DNA of 5,341 bases, taken from contig CATPBU010000198.1 of the NCBI GenBank assembly GCA_955652455.1, positions 1 to 5,341 of the forward strand, given 5' to 3'. The notes beneath the pieces are model-generated. The model searched no databases and had not been told where the DNA came from. It was given only the letters and a program-made list of their open reading frames with translations. Source of the DNA: Candidatus Dormiibacterota bacterium (lineage in GTDB: Bacteria > Chloroflexota > Dormibacteria > UBA8260). A program made the translations under genes and the position numbers. Below, piece after piece: positions 1 through 5,341 of this stretch (position 1 is the first letter of the stretch; each line of letters begins with the position of its first letter).

Positions 1-553
1 CGTCGACACATTCGGTGGTTGAGCGGACGCCGCGCAGCGCCTGGCCCAGACACCTACGGACTCGCATCTCCTTGGCGTGGACGGTGTCGTCGACGTCATG
101 GACGCCGAGGACGTGGGCACCAGGCTCGAGCTCGACGATGTCGACGCTGTCGGCGCCGTCGCCATGCCCGACCAGTGCGTGGTCGGCATCGAGCACCAGC
201 ACATTGAATGCGTTGTAGTCAGCGGGCCGGATTCGCCGCATCGCTCCGAGCGCATCGCGGCCCGGGGCGCGGAGAAGCGCGACTGGCAACTCGCCTCGGG
301 ATCGCCGGCATGGATCGCGCCCGACCTCGTCCAGGGTCGCGGCCCGGCGGTTGGTCACCGCCGCGACCCGGCCGTCAGGAGTGACCGCCAGCCACGTGCC
401 GCCGGCGAGAAGGTCCTGGCCGCCATAGACCGCCGGCGTCTCGCTCAGCCGTCGGGGAGGAGCCGTCGGTCTTGCAACCAACTCGTCTCTGTTGGCGGCG
501 AGGACGAATTCCGCATCATCCAGGCAGCGCCACGCGAGGAGGATGGTGCACAT
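1..553 (-). CDS. TANGO2/NRDE-family protein, 3' end cut by window edge
   Basis: Reading the minus strand from an ATG at 553-551 gives 184 codons with no stop to the left edge, so this is the N-terminal part of a protein whose family members are usually about 240-270 residues. It begins MCTILLAW, and residues 21-24 are the name-giving NRDE. Further family-like blocks are GGQDLLAGGTWLAV (44-57), AAVTNRR (64-70), SRGELP near 91, and DYNAFNVLVLD near 120. The Met-Cys start is a family hallmark, and the fold is thought to resemble N-terminal nucleophile hydrolases with Cys2 exposed after Met removal; this is family knowledge, not shown here. Bacterial members have no settled reaction; eukaryotic TANGO2 is linked to Golgi organisation and to haem or lipid handling. 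I see no clear Shine-Dalgarno upstream of the ATG, so a leaderless or very short-leader transcript is possible. The gene is divergent from prpE. The family call is firm. Confidence 0.9.
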   Translation of the reverse strand, partial: MCTILLAWRCLDDAEFVLAANRDELVARPTAPPRRLSETPAVYGGQDLLAGGTWLAVTPDGRVAAVTNRRAATLDEVGRDPCRRSRGELPVALLRAPGRDALGAMRRIRPADYNAFNVLVLDADHALVGHGDGADSVDIVELEPGAHVLGVHDVDDTVHAKEMRVRRCLGQALRGVRSTTECVD

Positions 554-664
554 CAGGGCCAGGCTATCAGCTGCACTTGGGAAGATATCGGCATCCGCAG
601 GCGGCCTAGCTCTCATCAGCAGCAGACCAAGTCGGGACACCACTCATTGACGGAAGATACTGAC
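554..664. promoter_or_regulatory. Divergent intergenic region between the NRDE gene and prpE
   Basis: These 111 bases separate two genes read outward, so they should contain promoters for both. I cannot pick out a convincing -35/-10 pair on either strand. An 8-base direct repeat, GGAAGATA, occurs at 580-587 and 652-659; the second copy includes the prpE ribosome binding site. The promoter role is inferred from gene orientation only. Confidence 0.4.
652..656 (+). promoter_or_regulatory. Ribosome binding site setting the GTG start of prpE
   Basis: GGAAG lies eight bases before GTG 665. It supports this start over the in-frame TTG at 647 and over the longer frame that runs back to position 77. 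The residues that follow, (M)GSYERTYRRSI, match the way PrpE proteins usually begin. Confidence 0.65.
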
Positions 665-2554
665 GTGGGAAGCTATGAACGGACGTACCGGCGCAGCATC
701 GACGACCCGGAGGGATTCTGGGGTGAGGCGGCCCGGCTCATCGACTGGACTCGCAAACCGACCCAGGTGCTCGACATCTCGGAGCTCCCTTTCGTTCACT
801 GGTTCCCAGACGGCGAGCTCAACACCTGCTACAACGCCCTGGATCGGCACGTCGAGGCGGGCCGCGGCGAGACCTTGGCCCTGATCTACGACAGCCCGGT
901 GACACAGACGATCCGGCGCTATAAGTACGTCGAGCTCCGTGACGAGACCGCTCGACTTGCGGGCGCGCTGCGAGCTCTCGGGGTCGAGAAGGGCGACACG
1001 GTCATCATCTACATGCCGATGATCCCCGAGGCGGCGATGGCGATGCTGGCGTGCGCCCGTATCGGCGCGGTCCACTCTGTCGTCTTCGGCGGCTTTGCCG
1101 CTCCGGAGCTGGCGGCGCGGATCGACGACGCCAAGCCCAAGGTGGTGCTCAGCGCCTCCTGCGGCATCGAGCCCACCCGCATCGTCGCCTACAAGCCGCT
1201 GCTCGACGAGGCCATCCGGCTGGCGGCGCACAAGCCCCGGCACAGCATCATTTTTCAGCGCCCGCAGGCGACCGCGGTGCTGCACGGCACCGACCAGGAC
1301 TGGGAGGAGACGGTGGCCGCCGCCAGCCCGGTCGACTGCGTGCCGGTCAAGGCCACCGACCCGCTGTACATCCTTTACACGTCGGGGACCACAGCCGGGC
1401 CCAAGGGCGTCGTCCGCGACAACGGCGGACACGCGGTGGCGCTGGCGTGGAGCATGCCCAACATTTACGACGTCCGACCCGGTGACGTCTACTGGGCGGC
1501 CTCGGACGTCGGCTGGGTGGTGGGACACTCGTACATCGTCTACGCGCCGCTGCTTGCCGGTGTCACCAGCGTGCTCTACGAGGGCAAGCCGGTGGGCACT
1601 CCCGACCCCGGTGCGTTCTGGCGGGTGATCGCAGAGCACAAGGTCAACACCCTGTTCTGTGCACCCACCGCCTTTCGTGTCATCAAGAAGGAGGACCCGA
1701 AGGGCAAGTACAAGCAGAGCTACGACACCAGTTGTCTGCGCGCCCTGTTCCTGGCCGGCGAGCGACTCGATCCAACGACATACGAATGGGCGCGGGATGT
1801 CCTGTCGGTACCGGTCATTGACCACTGGTGGCAGACGGAGACCGGCTGGCCCATCGCGGCTCTCAGCCTCGGGATCGAGGCCAAGGCGGTCAAGCCCGGC
1901 TCGCCGACCCACCCGGTGCCGGGATACGACGTGGTGGTCGTCGACGAGAGCAGCAATCCGGTGCCAGCCGGCGTGCAGGGCGAGATCGTCGTCCGGCACC
2001 CGCTACCACCGGGCACGTTGACCACGCTCTACAACGCCGACGAACGCTTTCGGGACTCGTACTTCACCTCCCATCCGGGCTTCTACCGCACGGGTGACGG
2101 CGGCTATTTCGACGAGGACGGCTACATCTGGGTCATGGGCCGGATCGACGACGTGATCAACGTCGCTGGCCACCGCCTGTCCACCGGCGCCATGGAGGAG
2201 GTCCTGGCCCAACATCCAGCGGTCGCGGAATGCGCAGTGATTGGTGTCGTCAACTCCGTCAAGGGGCAGGTTCCCATGGGACTCGTGGTGCTCAAAGCCG
2301 GGGTCGAGGTGGACCCACAGCAGCTGCGCTCCGAGCTGATCCTCGCAGTACGCGAGAACCTCGGGGCGGTCGCCTCGTTCCACGACGTGGAGGTGGTGGC
2401 GAAGCTGCCGAAGACGCGGTCGGGCAAGATCCTCCGCGCCACCATGCGCGCGATCGCAGACGGACGCGAGTACACGGTACCCGGCACCATCGAGGACGCC
2501 ACCGCGCTCGAGGGAATCACGGAGGTCATCGCTCCGAAGGCGCGGACGTCATAG
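665..2554 (+). CDS. prpE: Propionyl-CoA synthetase (AMP-forming, PrpE/ACSS3 type)
   Basis: A cytosolic ANL-superfamily enzyme predicted to make propionyl-CoA from propionate, ATP and CoA via propionyl-AMP, feeding the methylcitrate or methylmalonyl-CoA route. From GTG 665 it is 629 residues, the usual PrpE length. The N-terminal cap (1-60) has DPEGFW and IDW. VFGGF is at 140-144. The P-loop is YTSGTTAGPKG (238-248), followed by VVRDNGGHAVAL. WWQTETGWP (388-396) has the Trp typical of PrpE where acetyl-CoA synthetases usually have Gly. The hinge motif GRIDDVINVAGHR is at 492-504. PKTRSGKILRATMR carries the catalytic Lys588, a site reversibly acetylated in studied relatives. One oddity is Ala244 where the P-loop motif normally has Gly. 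The frame stays open upstream to 77, but that stretch is antisense to the NRDE gene and does not resemble PrpE. A closely related acyl-CoA synthetase with another short-chain substrate cannot be excluded. Confidence 0.93.
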   Translation: MGSYERTYRRSIDDPEGFWGEAARLIDWTRKPTQVLDISELPFVHWFPDGELNTCYNALDRHVEAGRGETLALIYDSPVTQTIRRYKYVELRDETARLAGALRALGVEKGDTVIIYMPMIPEAAMAMLACARIGAVHSVVFGGFAAPELAARIDDAKPKVVLSASCGIEPTRIVAYKPLLDEAIRLAAHKPRHSIIFQRPQATAVLHGTDQDWEETVAAASPVDCVPVKATDPLYILYTSGTTAGPKGVVRDNGGHAVALAWSMPNIYDVRPGDVYWAASDVGWVVGHSYIVYAPLLAGVTSVLYEGKPVGTPDPGAFWRVIAEHKVNTLFCAPTAFRVIKKEDPKGKYKQSYDTSCLRALFLAGERLDPTTYEWARDVLSVPVIDHWWQTETGWPIAALSLGIEAKAVKPGSPTHPVPGYDVVVVDESSNPVPAGVQGEIVVRHPLPPGTLTTLYNADERFRDSYFTSHPGFYRTGDGGYFDEDGYIWVMGRIDDVINVAGHRLSTGAMEEVLAQHPAVAECAVIGVVNSVKGQVPMGLVVLKAGVEVDPQQLRSELILAVRENLGAVASFHDVEVVAKLPKTRSGKILRATMRAIADGREYTVPGTIEDATALEGITEVIAPKARTS

Positions 2555-2658
2555 GAGCGTCGTTTCGGTTCTCCAGCCTGTCGACGGCCACGCAAGCGCC
2601 GGTCAGCTGTTTCAAGGTCGATCACTTGACAGAGCCCTCCCAGGGCAGCGAGTCCAGC

Positions 2659-3519
2659 GTGCCGGTGCTGAGGTACGCCGCGTTCACCGACCACGGCGCC
2701 GGCGGCAACCCGGCCGGGGTGGTGCTGAACGCCGAGGGTCTGAACGACGCCGAGCGGCTTGCTGTCGCCGCCCGGGTTGGCTACTCGGAGACTTCCTTTG
2801 TCGAAGCCACAGATGACGCGGGGCATTACCGCGTGCGCTACTTCAGCCCGCAGGCGGAAGTCGCGTTCTGCGGCCACGCCACCATCGCCACCGCCGTCGC
2901 GATCTCGGAACGCACCGGCCCCGGGATCCTGCAGTTCGACACCCCTGCTGGGCAGATCGCTGTGCAGACCACCGGCACCTCGGGGCGGTTCAGCGCCACC
3001 CTGACCAGCGTTCCCACCCGCAGCCGCCCCGCCCAGCCCACCGAGGTCGACGCAGCTCTGGTGGCGCTCCGCTGGCAGCGCGATGATCTCGATCCTCGCT
3101 ACCCCCCGCACGTCGCGTACGCGGGCGTCGACCACCTCGTCCTGGCCGTGCGGGAGCGCTCCCGACTGGCGTCGCTGGACTACGACTTCGCGGCCCTGCA
3201 GGCTCTGATGGCCGAGCGGGGATGGACCACCCTGCACCTGGTGTGGGCCGAGAATTCGACGACCTTCCACGCGCGTGACCCGTTTCCTCCCGGCGGAGTC
3301 GTCGAGGACCCGGCAACCGGCGCGGCGGCCGCTGCCTTCGGCGGCTACCTGCGGACGCTTGGCCTGGTCGACCTCCCCGCCCGCATCACCATCCTGCAGG
3401 GCGCGGACATGGGTCGACCGAGTCGCCTGCTCGTCGGTCTCGCCGAAGGCCAAGACCGCGTCCACGTGACCGGCACCGCCGCCCCGATCCTCAACAACAC
3501 GCCTACCCACAATGAGTAG
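2659..3519 (+). CDS. PhzF-family isomerase/epimerase-like protein
   Basis: A member of the PhzF superfamily with the diaminopimelate-epimerase fold: two similar halves with the active site between them. From GTG 2659 it is 286 residues, within the family range. Visible signatures are RYAAFTDHGAGGNPAGVV (5-22), GYSETSFV with Glu44, YFSPQAEVAFCGHATIA (61-77) with His73, and VEDPATGAAAAAFGGYL with Asp217. Glu44, His73 and Asp217 match in order and spacing the catalytic Glu45, His74 and Asp208 of Pseudomonas PhzF, so the protein is probably active. Nothing nearby suggests phenazine synthesis, and most family members have no known substrate. The start is uncertain: GTG 2659 and GTG 2665 are both in frame, with only weak GA-rich sequence upstream. 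The frame is open further back into prpE, but homology begins near 2659. It lies about 100 bases after prpE on the same strand and is probably co-transcribed. Confidence 0.9.
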   Translation: MPVLRYAAFTDHGAGGNPAGVVLNAEGLNDAERLAVAARVGYSETSFVEATDDAGHYRVRYFSPQAEVAFCGHATIATAVAISERTGPGILQFDTPAGQIAVQTTGTSGRFSATLTSVPTRSRPAQPTEVDAALVALRWQRDDLDPRYPPHVAYAGVDHLVLAVRERSRLASLDYDFAALQALMAERGWTTLHLVWAENSTTFHARDPFPPGGVVEDPATGAAAAAFGGYLRTLGLVDLPARITILQGADMGRPSRLLVGLAEGQDRVHVTGTAAPILNNTPTHNE

Positions 3520-3528
3520 GGATCGTCG

Positions 3529-3564
3529 TCATCGCGCCGTGCCCGCATGCACAGGCGTCGATGA
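3529..3564 (+). terminator. Strong hairpin after phzF, probable 3' boundary of prpE-phzF transcript
   Basis: TCATCG-CGCC-GTGC pairs with GCAC-(A)-GGCG-(T)-CGATGA around the six-base loop CCGCAT: 14 base pairs with single bulged bases at 3553 and 3558. It starts ten bases after the PhzF stop codon. No run of T follows, so this is not a textbook intrinsic terminator; U-less hairpins of this kind are common after high-GC actinobacterial genes. It could also stabilise the mRNA 3' end or act in the leader of the next gene. Confidence 0.5.
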
Positions 3565-3595
3565 AACGTAGAGTCAGTATTCAAGCAAGGCGGCA

Positions 3596-4036
3596 TTGTC
3601 TTATCCGAACTACCCGCCTAATGGGAGACGCGGCACCTTGCAGCCCTTCGAGCTTGGCTACCCGAATACGGGCCTGCGCACTGCCTTGGTTGAAGCAGTC
3701 TTCCTCGGCCAGAAGACTGCCACGTCTAGCCTGCGCACCGAGTACGCGCCGTACACCACGGATCCATTGCCACGTCCGGGAGAGCGCTTCCTTATGTTGG
3801 GCTTTGACGATGAACCCGTAGGAGTGGTTGAAACGACAGACGTGAGAGTGGTTTCCGCTTGCGATGTGGATTTCGCGTTCGCGCGCGACGAAGGTGAGGG
3901 TTTCGACACCGTGGCCGAATGGCGCGAGGCACACGAAACGTACTGGATCCGCAACGGCATCATCGAGGCGCTAACGGACGAAACCCTGGTCGTCTGTGAG
4001 CGCTTTCGCCTTGTCGAGCGAATTGAACCAAAGTGA
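3596..4036 (+). CDS. ASCH-domain protein (YhfF-like)
   Basis: A small soluble protein with an ASCH (PUA-like) fold, a domain associated with RNA or modified-nucleotide binding. Some relatives hydrolyse N4-acetylcytidine or cut RNA; the substrate here is unknown. The ASCH signature GxKxxTxxL is seen as GQKTATSSL (38-46). LPRPGERFLML (58-68), PVGVVETTDVRVV (74-86), FARDEGEGFDTVAEWREAH (95-113) and the closing strand TLVVCERFRLV also fit the family. The first possible start is TTG 3596, preceded by AAGG five bases away and by an in-frame stop at 3569-3571; it gives 146 residues. An in-frame TTG at 3638 has GGGAG at 3623-3627 ten bases upstream and would give 132 residues beginning (M)QPFELGYPNTGLR, closer to how this family starts. 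I could not settle which is used. GC in sampled rows is about 60 percent, against about 68 percent in sampled prpE and phzF rows, so it may be a more recent arrival. Confidence 0.85.
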   Translation: MSYPNYPPNGRRGTLQPFELGYPNTGLRTALVEAVFLGQKTATSSLRTEYAPYTTDPLPRPGERFLMLGFDDEPVGVVETTDVRVVSACDVDFAFARDEGEGFDTVAEWREAHETYWIRNGIIEALTDETLVVCERFRLVERIEPK

Positions 4037-4290
4037 TGGCCGTCCGACCGCCCCTGGCCGACCACCCGGCTTGCCGGCTCCTGCGGTCGCCGCCGGCGAC
4101 GGATGCCCCGTCACCCACACACGCTCGAGTTGGGGCTGCCGGACAGCGGATCATCCGCACAGGTAGACACTTGTGGCCACTGCGTTGGGGCTCGGCAACT
4201 CAACAACCTCCTGCCGCACAGCGCTAACGGCCGGACACTTGCTAAGGGTGAGAATGGGCATGCCAGAAACAAGGAGGCGAGTGATCCGGG
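4037..4290. other. Non-coding gap with several short palindromes
   Basis: No open frame in this stretch gives a recognisable or balanced protein. It holds a GC-rich hairpin GTCGCC-gcc-GGCGAC (4086-4100), possibly a weak terminator for the ASCH gene but with no T-run; a near-perfect 13-base palindrome GCGGATcATCCGC (4146-4158); the 8-base palindrome GTGGCCAC (4173-4180); and the word GACACTTG twice, at 4166-4173 and 4234-4241. The promoter of the downstream flavin-binding protein gene is probably in the right half. I see no clear -35/-10 pair and no tRNA-like fold. Confidence 0.5.
4271..4277 (+). promoter_or_regulatory. Shine-Dalgarno AAGGAGG before the PPOX-like gene
   Basis: AAGGAGG is a full match to the ribosomal anti-Shine-Dalgarno core. 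It lies 13 bases before ATG 4291, longer than usual, and 3 bases before GTG 4281, too close to work well and in a frame that stops after five codons. An in-frame TGA at 4282-4284 rules out any earlier start, so ATG 4291 is the only reasonable start. Confidence 0.6.
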
Positions 4291-4707
4291 ATGAATGAGC
4301 GAGCTGAGCCGAGCATTGAGGAGATGTCGCCCTCGGAGGCGCTCGAGCGGCTGCAACGCCACGCGTTTGTCGGGCGCATCGCGTTCATCTTCGAGGGGCG
4401 CGCGATGGTCATGCCGGTCAACTACCTCGCCGACAGCGACGCCCTCGTCTTCTGCACGGGCGAGGGCACCAAGCTCAGCACGCTACGAGCCGGCGCCTCG
4501 GTTACCTTCGAGGTCGACGACAGCCGCCCTCTGGACCACAGCGGGTGGAGTGTCGTCATCGAGGGCACCGCGTCCGAGATCACCGACCCGGAGGAGCTGG
4601 AGCGGCTCCGTCGCGGTCCGCTGAAATCGTGGGCAATTCGCCCGTCGGCGCACTGGATCAGGGTCACCTACCAGCACATTTCCGGTCGCAGCATTCCGGC
4701 CCACTGA
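4291..4707 (+). CDS. Pyridoxamine 5'-phosphate oxidase-like flavin-binding protein
   Basis: A 138-residue protein with the split beta-barrel fold of the PNPOx-like superfamily, resembling the Pyridox_ox_2 group common in actinobacteria. Members bind FMN, F420 or haem as small dimers; few have a proven reaction and this is unlikely to be the true vitamin B6 oxidase. An N-terminal helix (13-24, SPSEALERLQRH) leads to VGRIAFIFEGRAMVMPVNY (27-45), the typical first strands, then FCTGEGTKLSTL (54-65) where phosphate contacts are expected, FEVDD (73-77), GWSVVIEGTASEITDPEEL (85-103), and a C-terminal HWIRVTYQHISGR (121-133), the usual last strand. The length is complete for the group. A possible 14-codon upstream ORF (4254-4298) overlaps its start. 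In mycobacteria several related proteins belong to the hypoxia (DosR) regulon, but I find no convincing DosR box here. The family is clear, the cofactor and reaction are not. Confidence 0.88.
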   Translation: MNERAEPSIEEMSPSEALERLQRHAFVGRIAFIFEGRAMVMPVNYLADSDALVFCTGEGTKLSTLRAGASVTFEVDDSRPLDHSGWSVVIEGTASEITDPEELERLRRGPLKSWAIRPSAHWIRVTYQHISGRSIPAH

Positions 4708-4800
4708 CGCAGCCGGCGGCCGCGTCGGAGATGCGCCAGCCCGTGCGATGAAAGAGGCTGATCAGATTTGTCTCGGTGCGGCGGGCCCTTCAGCCCCGAC

Positions 4801-4808
4801 GGAGGTGA
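4801..4808 (+). promoter_or_regulatory. Shine-Dalgarno GGAGGTGA deciding the TTG start of the cupin gene
   Basis: GGAGGTGA is a full-length match to the anti-Shine-Dalgarno sequence and the strongest site in the window. Its GGAGG core ends six bases before TTG 4812, an ideal spacing, so the unusual TTG start is well supported. A short imperfect GC hairpin precedes it, around 4787-4800. Confidence 0.75.
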
Positions 4809-4811
4809 CGT

Positions 4812-5261
4812 TTGGCCCTACAATATTGTGGATCGCACGCCAATCGGGGCTCCGACGCGGCTGGCGCTATCAGCGAGGTTGATGGTTGTGTCCTGTCTCC
4901 CCGAGATTCCGCCGATGGTGGCGTGAACGCAAATTGGACGCCTCGGCCCGTTCGCGAGGACGAGATGTGGTACGTACTCGACGGCCACGTGCGCTTCAAG
5001 GCGGGTGACCGCATGTTCGACGCTCCGACGAGATCGTTCATGTTCATCCCGCGCGGCACGCCGCACTGCTTCCAAAATGTGAGCGACACAACACCGGCGC
5101 GGCTGCTCGTGATGTTCACGCCGGCGGGCATGGAGCGCTTCTTCGAGGGTGTCGCCCAGCTGCCCCCAGGTCCCGCCGATCCCGATGCCTGGGGCGCGAT
5201 CGCGCACAGCACCGGGATGAAGATCGCGGGGCGGCCGCTGGCCGAGACCGACCCGCTGTAG
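4812..5261 (+). CDS. Single-domain cupin protein lacking the usual metal-binding histidine pair
   Basis: A 149-residue conserved-barrel (cupin) protein. The core is REDEMWYVLDGHVRF (48-62), GDRMF (65-69) and SFMFIPRGTPHCFQN (75-89), ending in RLLVMFTPAGMERFF, a C-terminal helix typical of small actinobacterial cupins. Cupin motif 2, PxGxxHxxxN, is intact (Pro80, Gly82, His85, Asn89). In motif 1 the Glu (Glu51) and Gly (Gly58) of E(x)6G are present, but the HxH expected just before REDE reads Pro44-Arg45-Pro46. Two of the four usual metal ligands are therefore missing, so a metal-dependent dioxygenase or isomerase role is doubtful; a binding role or a decaying gene are alternatives. The first 40 residues are weakly cupin-like and may have drifted. 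The reading frame is intact with a strong ribosome binding site, arguing against a plain pseudogene. The gap to the upstream PPOX-like gene is about 100 bases, so it is probably separately translated and perhaps co-transcribed. Confidence 0.85.
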   Translation: MALQYCGSHANRGSDAAGAISEVDGCVLSPRDSADGGVNANWTPRPVREDEMWYVLDGHVRFKAGDRMFDAPTRSFMFIPRGTPHCFQNVSDTTPARLLVMFTPAGMERFFEGVAQLPPGPADPDAWGAIAHSTGMKIAGRPLAETDPL

Positions 5262-5341
5262 CCATCACGCGGCCGGCACGGATGGACATGATCCGGGGCA
5301 CCGAGTGGGGGAGGCTAGCGCGTCGGCGGCCGATCACACCC

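Noticed and set aside
562..569. Minus-strand GATAGC-like -10 element for a leaderless NRDE transcript
   Set aside because: The match to a -10 hexamer is poor and no -35 is seen; the spacing to ATG 553 is only roughly right.
77..664. N-terminal extension of the prpE reading frame back to ATG 77
   Set aside because: The translation has no family resemblance, lies antisense to the NRDE gene, and would add 196 residues to a protein that is already full length from GTG 665.
644..1999. Long minus-strand open frame of 451 codons inside prpE
   Set aside because: It is antisense to clearly conserved prpE codons; long antisense frames are expected from G/C bias at third positions. The composition is Arg/His/Val/Asp-rich with no domain.
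2530..2559. CGCTCC/GGAGCG inverted repeat across the prpE stop codon
   Set aside because: A six-base stem with an 18-base loop overlapping coding sequence; too weak and too easily by chance in this GC range to call a terminator.
2626..2631. Perfect TTGACA, a -35-like hexamer, just before phzF
   Set aside because: No -10-like hexamer lies 16-19 bases downstream, and the gene start is too close for a normal promoter with a leader. Kept only as a coincidence unless a transcription start is mapped.
2122..3510. Long minus-strand open frame of 462 codons across the prpE end and phzF
   Set aside because: It spans two conserved plus-strand genes and shows no recognisable motif; a shadow of codon bias.
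4185..4204. Possible DosR-like box TTGGGGCT...CAAC before the PPOX-like gene
   Set aside because: Only the left half resembles the known consensus; the right half lacks the GTCCC core and symmetry is poor.
4036..4227. ATG overlapping the ASCH stop (TGATG), opening a 63-codon frame
   Set aside because: The overlap looks like coupling, but the product is Pro/Arg/Ala-rich low complexity with no family resemblance and no clear ribosome binding site.
5282..5341. Possible start of another gene at ATG 5282, open to the right edge
   Set aside because: Only 20 codons are visible, with no good ribosome binding site and no recognisable sequence. A five-base-pair hairpin (5279-5295) overlaps it and could equally be part of a weak terminator after the cupin gene.

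Overview
The window is high-GC DNA that looks actinobacterial: strong G/C bias at third codon positions, GTG and TTG starts, short Shine-Dalgarno sites, and protein families common in Actinomycetota. I cannot name the genus. It holds six protein-coding genes, one cut off by the left edge. I see no rRNA, tRNA, CRISPR array, insertion sequence or attachment site.

Layout. On the minus strand, 553 down to the left edge is the N-terminal three quarters of a TANGO2/NRDE-family protein. It is divergent from a plus-strand propionyl-CoA synthetase gene (prpE, 665-2554) across a gap of about 110 bases that should hold both promoters. prpE is followed on the same strand by a PhzF-family isomerase/epimerase gene (2659-3519), and a 14-bp-stem hairpin (3529-3564) lies ten bases past its stop. 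Then come a small ASCH-domain protein (3596-4036), a non-coding gap of about 250 bases rich in short palindromes, a pyridoxamine-5'-phosphate-oxidase-like flavin-binding protein (4291-4707), and a single-domain cupin (4812-5261). The last 80 bases have no supported gene.

How the genes fit together. prpE and phzF may be co-transcribed, with the hairpin as a likely 3' boundary. PrpE activates propionate to propionyl-CoA; the PhzF-like protein is an isomerase of unknown substrate. The next three genes are small, each has its own gap or ribosome binding site, and they look like independent accessory or housekeeping genes rather than a pathway.

I find no convincing new multi-gene system. The points most worth a second look are: a cupin whose two expected metal-binding histidines are both prolines, each one base from a histidine codon; the NRDE gene hidden antisense to a spurious 5' extension of the prpE reading frame; the hairpin after phzF; and a possible 14-codon leader ORF overlapping the start of the flavin-binding protein gene.
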